A stretch of DNA of 64,000 bases from Nocardia jinanensis. GTDB lineage: Bacteria; Actinomycetota; Actinomycetes; Mycobacteriales; Mycobacteriaceae. The position numbers and the translations under genes were made by a program. This document shows positions 8,718 to 16,290 of the stretch, piece after piece. Below the pieces are notes generated by a model. The model was given only the letters and a program-made list of their open reading frames with translations. It ran no database searches and was not told the origin of the DNA. Where the stretch lies: the NCBI RefSeq assembly GCF_014645735.1, contig NZ_BMMH01000006.1:310001-374000 (forward strand), given 5' to 3'. Positions within the stretch are counted from its first letter, which is position 1. Each line of letters opens with the position of its first letter.

Positions 8718-8740
8718 TCAGCAGCCGCTGCGGTCCTATG

Positions 8741-8781
8741 ACGAAGGGGTGCCCATCCGATTCGGATGGGCACCCCTTCGT
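8741..8781. terminator. Bidirectional terminator, near-perfect 19-bp hairpin
   Basis: The sequence from 8741 to 8759 pairs without mismatch to 8763-8781 (outer arms ACGAAGGGGTGCCC and GGGCACCCCTTCGT). It lies between the SDR (+) and the CrtC-like gene (-), which converge here, so it can end both transcripts. Confidence 0.85.
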
Positions 8782-8794
8782 CGTTGCTGTTCGT

Positions 8795-9826
8795 TCAGCG
8801 CAGCGAAGGCCGGTACCGGTAGGAGCTGCTGCGAGTGAGAGCGAACTCGAAGATCCCCGATCCGGCGACACCGTCGAGCGTGAAGGCGCACAGTCGATCG
8901 GTCAGCGCCGAGTCCAGCATGCGCGGCGATACCGAGCCGTCCAGCGGGAACCGGTCCGATTCGACGTGATCGAGCCCCTGCGACACACCGTGATGCCCAC
9001 CGTAACCGGCTCCGGCCATGAATCCGCCGCCGGCGCGGGCGTCGGCGTCGACCAGGTAGGTGCGGCCGGTCGCGGTCGACACCGCGACCTTTCCACCCAC
9101 CAGGTCGAGCCCGTCGGTGAACTCCAGCGCATGCCGTACATCGACGATCCCGTCGAGCGTGCCGTCCTCCCCCATGACCGCGCCTTCGAGCAGTAGGCGA
9201 TCGTGCGACCGGGTCTCGACGAGCAGGAATCCGATGGAGCAGTCCGGGAACTGCGCCTGGTACCAGATATGCAGTCCCTGCCCGCCGGACATCGTCCGCA
9301 CCCCGCGCGAACGGTCGCGCTGTCCGTACCAGCCGTCGACCGGGACCCGGGTGCCGTCGAGCGTCAGGCTGCCCTCGTAATGCCCGGATTGGAACAGGTG
9401 CTCGAAGGAGGTGCGCTGCGCGGATGCGTTGGTTACCGCTATCTCACCGAACCAGGCGGGTGTGCGAGCCCGCCAGGTGAGGTCGAACTCGGCGCCGATC
9501 TCGTTCTGCGTGAGCCGGAGCCGCCACACCCGATTCGGCTCGACGACCTCCACCCGCAACGGTCCGGCACCGTCGCGCTCCGTAGCGCTCAGCACCGTCG
9601 AGAACCGCAGGTTGCGCTGCTCGGTGGCATCGGAGACGACGACGAACCCATCGGCGGTGTCCTTGCCCGGGTAGATACCGAAACCCGTGATCAAAGACGG
9701 CGACAGGGCATCGACGGGATGCAGATTGAACATGAGCCGGTCGAAGAAACCGTCGGGAAGACCGGTCTGCTCCGGACCCACCAAGGGGTCGTGGAAAACC
9801 CGCGAGGGCTCCTGGGTGATCGCCAT
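8795..9826 (-). CDS. CrtC/AttH-like (lipocalin-fold) protein of unknown function
   Basis: This soluble protein of 343 residues is not a classical beta-oxidation enzyme. Near residue 170 it has GWYGQRDRSRGVR, close to the 'W..RDRSWG.R' signature of the AttH / carotenoid 1,2-hydratase (CrtC) superfamily, and it is rich in beta-strand-like segments (for example HIWYQAQFPD). I believe relatives are listed as DUF7064/DUF7065, but I cannot check. CrtC adds water to an isoprenoid double bond. In a suspected monoterpene cluster a hydratase for an isopropenyl or isopropylidene group is an attractive but unproven role. AAGGAG lies just upstream of the ATG. It is the last gene of the five-gene minus-strand operon from 13365. 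Confidence 0.6.
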   Translation of the reverse strand: MAITQEPSRVFHDPLVGPEQTGLPDGFFDRLMFNLHPVDALSPSLITGFGIYPGKDTADGFVVVSDATEQRNLRFSTVLSATERDGAGPLRVEVVEPNRVWRLRLTQNEIGAEFDLTWRARTPAWFGEIAVTNASAQRTSFEHLFQSGHYEGSLTLDGTRVPVDGWYGQRDRSRGVRTMSGGQGLHIWYQAQFPDCSIGFLLVETRSHDRLLLEGAVMGEDGTLDGIVDVRHALEFTDGLDLVGGKVAVSTATGRTYLVDADARAGGGFMAGAGYGGHHGVSQGLDHVESDRFPLDGSVSPRMLDSALTDRLCAFTLDGVAGSGIFEFALTRSSSYRYRPSLR

Positions 9827-9862
9827 ATGTGCTCCTTGTCGTGGATGTGCGCGCCGCTCGCG

Positions 9863-10915
9863 TCACCGGTGTGCGGCATCGGCTCCCGCGAGACCCGCGC
9901 TGCGGCGGGCGTCGTCGAGGAAACGCCGGACCAAGTCGAGGTCGGTGTAGTAGGGGTCACCGATACCATCGAGCACTCGCCGGCGGCTGTATTCGTAGAG
10001 CACCGCCAGTTTCCACAGCGCCAGTGTCGTGTACCAGGCCAGATTCGTCAGGTCCCGACCGGTGTGTGCGGAGTAACGGTCCATCAGTTCATCCTTCGAC
10101 GGATAACCGTGCTCGAGCAGGGCGGCGCTCAGCTCGGCGGTCGGGTTCATCGGACGGCCCGGTTCCGGAATGGTCGCCAGCAGATACCCCACATCGAGCA
10201 GCGGATCGCCGACGGTGGCGAGCTCCCAGTCGAGCACGGCCGCCACTCGCCCCGGTATATCGGGAGCGAGCACGAGGTTGCCGATGCGGAAGTCGCAGTG
10301 CACGATCGTCGCCCCCGATTCCGGTGGCGTGTTCGCCTCCAGCCAGGCGTCTATATCGGCGAAATGTGCCGGCGGATCACCGTTGTCGTCGGCGACCAGG
10401 CGGCGCATCCGCCGCAGATGCCTGCTGTTGAATCCCTGAGGTCGGCCGAGATTTTCCAAGCCCCTGGCGCGCCAGTCGACCGCGTGCAGGGCGGCGAGGG
10501 TGTCGACCAGATCGTTTCCCACCGCTCGCCGCTGTTCGGGGGTGTTCAGCGGCGCCGGGGTCTCGGTGGTGACCACCGGTCCCGGCGCGTAGCTCATGAC
10601 GTAGAACGGGACGTCGAGCACGTCGCCCTGTTCGGCAACGGCGAGAACCTCCGGAACCGGAACCGCCGTCGGCATGAGAGCGGTGAGCAGCCTGGCCTCC
10701 CGCAGCATATCGTTGGCGCCGGGCGGGATCGGCGGCGGCGGCGGCCGGCGCACGATCACCTTCCGGGTGCCGTCGGCGACGAGATAGGTCAGATTCGAAT
10801 GGCCGTCGCCGATCGCCCTGGTAGTGATCGGCCCCGACAGAATCCCGCGCGCAACCAAGAACTGCTGCAGCTCGCGCCGGGTCTCCGCGGTCCAGTCCCA
10901 TGCCATCGCGGTCAC
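9863..10915 (-). CDS. APH-family kinase (ACAD10/LvaA-like hydroxyacyl kinase)
   Basis: 350 residues with the aminoglycoside/choline kinase fold: NLTYLVADGTRKVIVRRPP (nucleotide loop and Lys), IVHCDFRIGNLVLAPD (catalytic HxDxxxxN, near residue 200) and VLDWELATVGDPLLDVGYLL (Asp of the DxD-type metal site). This branch includes the N-terminal domain of ACAD10/11 and LvaA, which phosphorylate 4-hydroxyacyl-CoAs so that the hydroxyl can be eliminated. Being in an acyl-CoA operon, it probably phosphorylates a hydroxylated acyl-CoA, not an antibiotic. The GTG start overlaps the preceding stop as GTGA; an ATG at 10906 is the alternative. Confidence 0.85.
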   Translation of the reverse strand: MTAMAWDWTAETRRELQQFLVARGILSGPITTRAIGDGHSNLTYLVADGTRKVIVRRPPPPPIPPGANDMLREARLLTALMPTAVPVPEVLAVAEQGDVLDVPFYVMSYAPGPVVTTETPAPLNTPEQRRAVGNDLVDTLAALHAVDWRARGLENLGRPQGFNSRHLRRMRRLVADDNGDPPAHFADIDAWLEANTPPESGATIVHCDFRIGNLVLAPDIPGRVAAVLDWELATVGDPLLDVGYLLATIPEPGRPMNPTAELSAALLEHGYPSKDELMDRYSAHTGRDLTNLAWYTTLALWKLAVLYEYSRRRVLDGIGDPYYTDLDLVRRFLDDARRSAGLAGADAAHR

Positions 10916-11724
10916 CGGCCCGTGAACTCGGGCAGGCGCTTCTCTTTGAAGGCCGCCAGCGCTTCGGGCATATCGTCGGTGCGGGTCAGCAGCGCCTGGC
11001 CCCGGTTCTCGAGTTCGAGAGCCGCTTCGTAGGACCCGATCTCGGTGTTGCGCTGGATGGCGCGCTTGGACATCCGTACCCCCCCGGGCGAGTTCTGCGC
11101 GATCCGGCGTGCCATCGCCATAGCCTCATCGAGCAGTTGCTCGGCAGGTACGACATGGTTGACCAGACCGATGCGCAGCGCCTCCTCCGCCTCGACCACG
11201 CGGGCGGTGTAACCGATTTCGGCGGCGTGGGCCGGGCCCACCAGGCGGGTCAGGTTGAACGAGGTGCCGAGCTCTCCGATGGACAGGCCCACCTTCACGA
11301 ACGCGGCACTCATCTTGAGTGTGGACGCCGCCAAGCGGATATCGCACGCCAGTGCCAGCGCCAGGCCACCGCCGGTGGCCGGGCCGTGGATGGCGGCGAT
11401 CACCGGGAAGGGCAGGTGCCGGATCGATTGAATGCCGCCGGTGGCGGTCTCCTGGAACTTCAGGAACTCCCGTACGCCCATCTCGGTGATGACATGGATC
11501 TCGTCGAGATCGAATCCGGCGCAGAACGCGCGTTCGCCGGTGCCCGTGACGATCAGGGCGCGCAGGCCGCTGTCGCGCAGCGCCCGCCCCGCCGCCAGGT
11601 ACTCGTGGAACATCCGCACCGTCTGAGAGTTCAGCCGGTGCGGACGGTTGATCCGAAGTATTCCGATTCCCGGTTCGGCCTCTTCGAAGGTCAGCGTCTC
11701 GAGCTCGGAAAGGTCGGTGGTCAT
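10912..11724 (-). CDS. Enoyl-CoA hydratase/isomerase family protein (crotonase 1)
   Basis: A crotonase of 270 residues. The oxyanion-hole loops are present (AFCAGFDL; GGGLALALACDI). The first catalytic Glu of rat enoyl-CoA hydratase is Ala here, and the later segment reads VGLSIGELGTS, with Glu placed as in isomerase-like members. It therefore may be an enoyl- or dienoyl-CoA isomerase instead of a simple hydratase. It is clearly a paralogue of the next gene upstream (12564-11755): both share NSPGGV...SKRA, EVGSY/EIGSY and ALELENRGQALLTR. It is followed by the kinase with GTGA overlap. Confidence 0.85.
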   Translation of the reverse strand: MTTDLSELETLTFEEAEPGIGILRINRPHRLNSQTVRMFHEYLAAGRALRDSGLRALIVTGTGERAFCAGFDLDEIHVITEMGVREFLKFQETATGGIQSIRHLPFPVIAAIHGPATGGGLALALACDIRLAASTLKMSAAFVKVGLSIGELGTSFNLTRLVGPAHAAEIGYTARVVEAEEALRIGLVNHVVPAEQLLDEAMAMARRIAQNSPGGVRMSKRAIQRNTEIGSYEAALELENRGQALLTRTDDMPEALAAFKEKRLPEFTGR

Positions 11725-11754
11725 ATCGCGGCCTGTCTGCTGGTGGTGAGCGGT

Positions 11755-12564
11755 CTACTTGCCCTGGAACACCGGGGCGCGTTTTTCCTTGAACGCGTTC
11801 AATGCCTCGGCCATGTCCGGGCTGCGGGTGAGCAGCGCCTGCCCCCGGTTCTCGAGTTCGAGGGCGGCGGCGTAGGAGCCGACCTCGAGATTGGCCTGCA
11901 GCGCGCGCTTGGACAGCTGTACACCGCCCGGGGAGTTCGCCACGATCTGTTCGGCCAGTGCGACCGCGGCGGCGACGACGTCGTCACCGCATACCGAGTT
12001 CACAATGCCCAGTTCGCCGGCTTCCGCTGCTTCGACGATCCTCCCGGTGAAGCAGATCTCGCTGGTCTTGGCCGGGCCGATCAGCCGGGTCAACAGCCAG
12101 GATGTTCCGAGGTCGCCGGCGGACAGGCCGATCCGCACGAACGCGGCGTTGAACTTGGCGGTAGGGCTCGCCAGCCTGATATCGGCCGCCAGCGCCAGCG
12201 CCAGCCCGCCTCCGGCGGCTGGACCGTTCACCGCGGCGATCACCGGGACCCGCAGCGAGCGGATCGCGGTCAGCGCACGGGCCGCGCGCTCCTGCTGGTC
12301 GAGCATGCCGAGCGCGCCGAGGTTCGGCAGGTCGTCGGCGTCGGCGAGGTCGTAGCCGGAACAGAACGCCTTGCCCGCGCCGGTCAGGATCACGACGCGG
12401 CAGCTGTCCTCGGTCTCGAGGCCCCAGGCGAGCCGCTCGAGTTCTACGAACATGGTGTTGGTCATCGCGTTGTAGCGGTCGGGCCGGTTCAGGGTGACGA
12501 CTACGACCCCCGGCTGTACCTCGGCAGCGAGCAGGGTCTCGAATTTTTCGTCCAAGGTCTTCAT
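11755..12564 (-). CDS. Enoyl-CoA hydratase/isomerase family protein (crotonase 2)
   Basis: A crotonase of 269 residues, near-duplicate in layout of crotonase 1. It has AFCSGYDL, GGGLALALAADI and IGLSAGDLGTSWLLTR. As in its neighbour the first hydratase Glu is absent, and an acid (Asp) sits in the GDLG segment, which recalls dienoyl-CoA isomerases. The pair looks like a tandem duplication that then split, perhaps to act on two isomers or two steps of ring unsaturation. GGAG lies 10 bases before the ATG; spacing to the upstream gene is 18 bp. Confidence 0.85.
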   Translation of the reverse strand: MKTLDEKFETLLAAEVQPGVVVVTLNRPDRYNAMTNTMFVELERLAWGLETEDSCRVVILTGAGKAFCSGYDLADADDLPNLGALGMLDQQERAARALTAIRSLRVPVIAAVNGPAAGGGLALALAADIRLASPTAKFNAAFVRIGLSAGDLGTSWLLTRLIGPAKTSEICFTGRIVEAAEAGELGIVNSVCGDDVVAAAVALAEQIVANSPGGVQLSKRALQANLEVGSYAAALELENRGQALLTRSPDMAEALNAFKEKRAPVFQGK

Positions 12565-12582
12565 GACTGGGACTCCTCGGAA

Positions 12583-13365
12583 TCAGCGGAAATTGGGGGC
12601 GCGCTTCTCGACGAAGGCGGCGATGCCTTCTGCCGCCTCCCCCTCCTCGAACAGCGACTGGATCCGGTCGACCTCGTAACGGGCGCCGTCGGCCAGCGCA
12701 AGATCGCCGGCGGCATCCACCGTCCGGACGACCGCCAGTTGCGCGGGCAGCGAAGGACCGATCAATTCGGCAGCGAATTCCAGCGCGGCCTCGAGCACAT
12801 CACCGTCGGCCAGCCGATCCACCAGCCCGATCCGGTACGCCTCCGCTGCGCCGATCTGGCGCGCGGTGAGCATAATGTCCAGGGCTCGGCCGCGGCCGAC
12901 CAGCCGGGGAAGGCGCTGGGTGCCGCCCGCACCGGGAATCAAGCCGAGCTTGACCTCCGGTAGTCCGAACCGGCCACCGGGGCCGGCGACCCGCAGCGTG
13001 CAGGCCAGCGCGAGTTCCAGCCCGCCACCGAGAGCGACACCGTCGACCGCGGCGATGGAAAGCCACGGGGCGGCCGCGATACGGTCGTTGACCTCGCGCA
13101 TGATGTCGCCGTACGCGGTGAAGGCCGACGCGTCGATCGACGACAGGTGTTTGATGTCGGCGCCGGCGGCGAAGTACTTCGGCAGGGCCGACGTGATCAC
13201 CATGACCTTGGCATCTCCCGCCTTCTCGGCGGCGTCCATCGCGGCGTGCAAACCTTCCAGCAGCGGCACACCCAGCGCATTGGCCGGGGGGCGTGCCAAC
13301 CGCACCACGGTGATCCCCGGTTGGGCCGTGCTCCACGTGACCACGTCCGCGGCCCGGTCTGTCAT
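12583..13365 (-). CDS. Enoyl-CoA hydratase, canonical two-Glu type (BadK candidate)
   Basis: A crotonase of 260 residues that keeps both catalytic glutamates: GGGLELALAC and PEVKLGLIPGAGGTQRLPRL. It is thus a true hydratase. In the cyclohexanecarboxylate route, BadK hydrates cyclohex-1-ene-1-carboxyl-CoA to the 2-hydroxy ester that BadH then oxidises. Since BadH- and BadI-like genes are near, this is the best BadK candidate of the three crotonases here, though a general EchA role is possible. It is the first gene of the minus-strand operon. GAGGGCGAT precedes its ATG, and operator 13455-13469 lies 90 bp upstream. Confidence 0.85.
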   Translation of the reverse strand: MTDRAADVVTWSTAQPGITVVRLARPPANALGVPLLEGLHAAMDAAEKAGDAKVMVITSALPKYFAAGADIKHLSSIDASAFTAYGDIMREVNDRIAAAPWLSIAAVDGVALGGGLELALACTLRVAGPGGRFGLPEVKLGLIPGAGGTQRLPRLVGRGRALDIMLTARQIGAAEAYRIGLVDRLADGDVLEAALEFAAELIGPSLPAQLAVVRTVDAAGDLALADGARYEVDRIQSLFEEGEAAEGIAAFVEKRAPNFR

Positions 13366-13454
13366 ATCGCCCTCGTCTCGCCTGATCCTCGCCGGTCACC
13401 GGCATGCCTCTTCTTGCAAACTAGCCCCGATTCCGACATCTAGTCAACCATTAT

Positions 13455-13469
13455 TTTGGTATGACCAAA
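13455..13469. promoter_or_regulatory. Candidate GntR/FadR-type operator 3 (perfect palindrome)
   Basis: TTTGGT-ATG-ACCAAA, a perfect 6-3-6 inverted repeat and the best match of the nine. It lies between the crotonase operon (-) and the GntR gene (+), so it can serve both, including autoregulation. The core resembles the TGGTnnGACCA-type operators bound by E. coli FadR. Confidence 0.75.
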
Positions 13470-13518
13470 TATAAAGGTGCTCGTCCAAATCGCTTTCCTG
13501 GTCTACCACCTGATAGAT

Positions 13519-13533
13519 TTAGGTACGACCAAA
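13519..13533. promoter_or_regulatory. Candidate GntR/FadR-type operator 4 (GntR gene leader)
   Basis: TTAGGT-ACG-ACCAAA, with one mismatch to a perfect palindrome. It lies 20 bp before the GntR start codon and 64 bp from operator 3 (start to start), roughly six helical turns, which would suit looping or roadblock autoregulation. Confidence 0.65.
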
Positions 13534-13553
13534 AGCACAGAAAGCAGGTGGCG

Positions 13554-14327
13554 ATGCCCGAGTCGACCCCGTCGGGCGTGGTGGCGCGGCAACCGGTCCG
13601 ATTGCAGCCGATGCAAGTGCCCAAGGCATCCGACGTACTCGCCAACGATCTGCGCGAACGCATCCTGCGCGGGGAGTTCCCGTCCGGCACCGCGCTACCC
13701 CCCGAACGCGAGCTCGTCATCCAGACACAGATGAGCCGCACCACCGTTCGTGAAGCGCTGCGCATCCTCGAGGTACAGGGACTCGTCGTGATCAAGACGG
13801 GGCGCTCGGGCGGCGCGTTCGTGCAGCAGCCCGGCGGTGATTCGGTGGCGACCTCGGTGAGCCTGTTGATCCGCGGTCAGCAACTGCGGCTCACCGCGTT
13901 GCTGGAGACCCGCGAAGCCATCGAGCCCGCTTGCGCGGGGCTGGCCGCCAAATACCGTACCGACGTGGATCTCGCCGCGCTCGACGCCGCCAACCTCGCC
14001 ATCGGTGATCCCGCACTACCCCTCGAGGCGTTCCTGCAGGCCAATGTGGACTGGCATCTCGCCGTCGCGACCGCGAGCCACAACGAACTGCTCACGGGAT
14101 TCATGACCGCACTGTCCAAGGCGATCTACAGCTCGACCGAGAATCAGGCCTTCGTCGACGACGCCGTGCGTAAGACGACCTACAAAGCACACAAAACGAT
14201 CACCGACGCTATCCATGCCGGTGATTCCGCGGCCGCTACTCGGCGGATGAGCAAGCATGTGCACGGATACGCCGAGGCCGTGGTCCAGGTCGAGAAGCGC
14301 ACCGAAATCGAGCTCGTCGAACCCTGA
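13554..14327 (+). CDS. GntR family regulator, FadR subfamily (FCD domain)
   Basis: 257 residues. The N-terminal winged HTH spans about residues 25-95 (GTALPPERELVIQTQMSRTT, then VREALRILEVQGLV and a glycine-rich wing). The C-terminal all-helical FCD domain contains the metal/ligand histidines expected of this fold (WHLAVATASHN, HKTITDAIHAGD, MSKHVHGY). FCD proteins usually bind carboxylates or acyl-CoAs and then release DNA. AGGTGG lies 3 bases before the ATG. Two palindromic sites flank its promoter, and the same motif recurs before seven further genes or operons between 5.7 and 39.5 kb. This is the likely master regulator of the cluster, with a ring-derived acyl-CoA as the expected inducer. 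Confidence 0.92.
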   Translation: MPESTPSGVVARQPVRLQPMQVPKASDVLANDLRERILRGEFPSGTALPPERELVIQTQMSRTTVREALRILEVQGLVVIKTGRSGGAFVQQPGGDSVATSVSLLIRGQQLRLTALLETREAIEPACAGLAAKYRTDVDLAALDAANLAIGDPALPLEAFLQANVDWHLAVATASHNELLTGFMTALSKAIYSSTENQAFVDDAVRKTTYKAHKTITDAIHAGDSAAATRRMSKHVHGYAEAVVQVEKRTEIELVEP

Positions 14328-14339
14328 CAGCACACGCCG

Positions 14340-14371
14340 ACCGGGCTCGGCGCATAGCGCGCGAGCCCGGT
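14340..14371. terminator. Bidirectional terminator between GntR and F420-enzyme genes
   Basis: ACCGGGCTCG (14340-14349) pairs perfectly with CGAGCCCGGT (14362-14371), and is followed by TTTC on the plus side. It sits between the convergent ends of the GntR gene and the LLM-class oxidoreductase gene. Confidence 0.8.
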
Positions 14372-14378
14372 TTCGGTG

Positions 14379-15428
14379 TCAAACGGCCGACGGCGTGGAC
14401 AAGTGCCGGCGAAGGCCCGCCAGGATCTCGAGATTGGTCGTGTGGGTCTGCTCCTCGGACAGTCCCCACGGCGGAGCGATGAGGTCGAGGTGGTCGAAGC
14501 CCTCCGGGATCCGGGCCAGCGCCCCGGCGAGTTCACCCGGCCGGCACGTGATGGTGATGGCATCGATCATTTCGTCGGACACCGCGCGGACGAGCGCGTC
14601 GTGGTCGCGGGCGCGGGCGGCTTGCCGGATATCCTGCTGCTGCGCGCTCCACCCGTGGAGCTCGAAGAGCCGGTCGTAGACGCGGGAGGCCGCGTATTGG
14701 CCGATGGCGAAAGCCGCCTGCCTGCGTGCGATCTCGATGTCATCGTCGATCGCGCACATACGAATACCCATCACCGTGATCGCGCCGGCGTCGCGGTCGG
14801 CCAGGTCGGCGCCGACCGCGATCGCTTCGGCCACCGGGCCGCGGACGTACTCGGTGGTGAACATCGGATGACCGACCAGACCGTCGGCGTGCTGCCCGGC
14901 GACCCGTAGCATCCGCGGATTCACCCCCGCGATCCAGATCGGGATCCGCGGCCGCACCGGTTCGGGCACGTCCGAGGTCGGGGTGATGTGCACCCGGTAG
15001 AAACGCCCGTCGTGGTGCACCGGCCCCTCGTGCAGGCGCCACAGCGCCTCGAGCACGGTCAGCAGTTCGGCCATCCGGACCGCCGGCGCCTCGCCGCTCA
15101 CCCCGTGCCAGGCATCCATCATCGTCGGGGTGCCGTTGCCGAGCCCGAGAATAACCCGCCCACCCGATAGTTCGTCGAGGTCGCGGGCCTCGGCCGCCCA
15201 CATCAGCGGGCTGCGCCCGACACCGTAGGCGATATTCGAGCCGATAGCGATGGTGCTGGTACCCGCCGCGATCGCAGCCATCGGAACGGTTGCCGAGCGA
15301 CTGTAGAGCTCGCTCGTCCACACCGCGGCGCACCCGATCTCCTCGGCTTCGCGGGCCACCCCGGCCATCGATTCGAACCGCTGCCGTCCACGTCCGACGC
15401 CGAAAGCGTTCACTCCGAATGTCGTCAA
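14379..15428 (-). CDS. LLM-class (F420-dependent-like) flavin oxidoreductase
   Basis: A TIM-barrel luciferase-like protein of 349 residues, with a pattern typical of actinobacterial F420-dependent enzymes: EEIGCAAVWTSEL, IAIGSNIAYGVGRSP, ARDLDELSGGRVILGLGNG and RPRIPIWIAGVNPRMLRVAG. It could reduce an activated C=C or oxidise a secondary alcohol using F420 or FMN; the sequence does not decide the cofactor. The start appears to be TTG at 15428, with AAGG upstream. It is the last gene of the long operon that begins at 21494, 19 bp after the ring hydrolase. Confidence 0.8.
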   Translation of the reverse strand: MTTFGVNAFGVGRGRQRFESMAGVAREAEEIGCAAVWTSELYSRSATVPMAAIAAGTSTIAIGSNIAYGVGRSPLMWAAEARDLDELSGGRVILGLGNGTPTMMDAWHGVSGEAPAVRMAELLTVLEALWRLHEGPVHHDGRFYRVHITPTSDVPEPVRPRIPIWIAGVNPRMLRVAGQHADGLVGHPMFTTEYVRGPVAEAIAVGADLADRDAGAITVMGIRMCAIDDDIEIARRQAAFAIGQYAASRVYDRLFELHGWSAQQQDIRQAARARDHDALVRAVSDEMIDAITITCRPGELAGALARIPEGFDHLDLIAPPWGLSEEQTHTTNLEILAGLRRHLSTPSAV

Positions 15429-15447
15429 CTGAAGGAACCTTCCGTGG

Positions 15448-16290
15448 TCATGCCCGGCGCGGGAACTGATCGAACTGCGGGGCGCGTTTGGCTTTGAACG
15501 CCTCGCGCCCCTCCTTTGCCTCCTCGGTGGCGTAGAAGAGGAGGTTCGTATCGTGGGCGAGTTGCTGGATACCGGCCAGACCGTCCTCGGCCGCGTGGAA
15601 GCTTGCCTTCATCAGGCGTAGCGCCATCGGCGACAGCTCCATCATCTGCCGGCACCAGTCCACGGTCTCCGACTCCAGTTCGGCCAACGGGACCACGGCG
15701 TTGACCAGCCCCATCTCCAGAGCTTCGGCGGCGTCGTACTGGCGGCACAGGAACCAGATCTCCTTGGCCTTGCGCACCCCGACCATGTCGGCGAGCAGTC
15801 CGGCGCCGAATCCACCGTCGAAGGAGCCCACGCGGGGGCCGACCTGGCCCAGGCGGGCGTTGTCGGCGGCGATGGTCAGATCGCAGACGATCTGCAGGAC
15901 GTGTCCACCGCCGATCGCGTACCCGGCGACCATCGCGACCACCGGTTTCGGCAAGCGCCGGATCTGCATCTGCAGGTCGGTCACATGGAATCGGCCGACC
16001 GCGTCCGGCCGGTCGGGGTCGGTGAGGTAGCCGGTGTCGCCACGCACCCGCTGATCGCCACCGGAGCAGAACGCCTGCTCGCCTTGCCCCGTCAGCACGA
16101 TCACCCCGATCGAAGGGTCTTCGCGTGCGTGGGTGAGTGCGTCGGAGATCTCGATCAGGGTCTGCGGCCGGAAGGCGTTGTGCACCTCGGGGCGGCAGAT
16201 CATGATGCGGGCGATGCCGTCGGCGGTCCGGGAGTAGTCGACGTCGTCGTAGCGGCGGACCGTAGTCCACTCCGCCTCGGTCGCGCTCAC
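15448..16290 (-). CDS. MenB/BadI-family ring-cleaving hydrolase
   Basis: 280 residues of the crotonase fold. It shares with MenB and BadI the CSGGDQ loop, GGGHVLQIVCDLTIAADNA, the LGQVGPRVGSFDGGFG stretch, ...KAKEIWF, and a C-terminal GLAGIQQLAHDTNLLFY-like tail with KRAPQFDQFP, which is more MenB-like than the copy at 5845. Placed directly after BadH (GTGA overlap), it most likely opens the ring of the beta-keto acyl-CoA that BadH makes. A role in menaquinone synthesis is unlikely here because no other men genes are near. It is the second ring hydrolase of the cluster. Confidence 0.8.
   Translation of the reverse strand: MSATEAEWTTVRRYDDVDYSRTADGIARIMICRPEVHNAFRPQTLIEISDALTHAREDPSIGVIVLTGQGEQAFCSGGDQRVRGDTGYLTDPDRPDAVGRFHVTDLQMQIRRLPKPVVAMVAGYAIGGGHVLQIVCDLTIAADNARLGQVGPRVGSFDGGFGAGLLADMVGVRKAKEIWFLCRQYDAAEALEMGLVNAVVPLAELESETVDWCRQMMELSPMALRLMKASFHAAEDGLAGIQQLAHDTNLLFYATEEAKEGREAFKAKRAPQFDQFPRRA

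Noticed and set aside
9863..10915. Aminoglycoside resistance gene
   Set aside because: It has the APH fold, but the operon is acyl-CoA catabolism and the subfamily is ACAD10/LvaA-like.
9203..12963. Very long open frames on the plus strand opposite the kinase, CrtC-like and crotonase genes
   Set aside because: They are antisense shadows caused by high GC; translations are Arg/Gly/His-rich without motifs, while the minus strand carries clear families.
15448..16290. Menaquinone MenB
   Set aside because: The sequence is MenB-like, but operon partners are BadH, thiolase and CoA-transferase; no men genes are seen, so ring cleavage is the more likely role.
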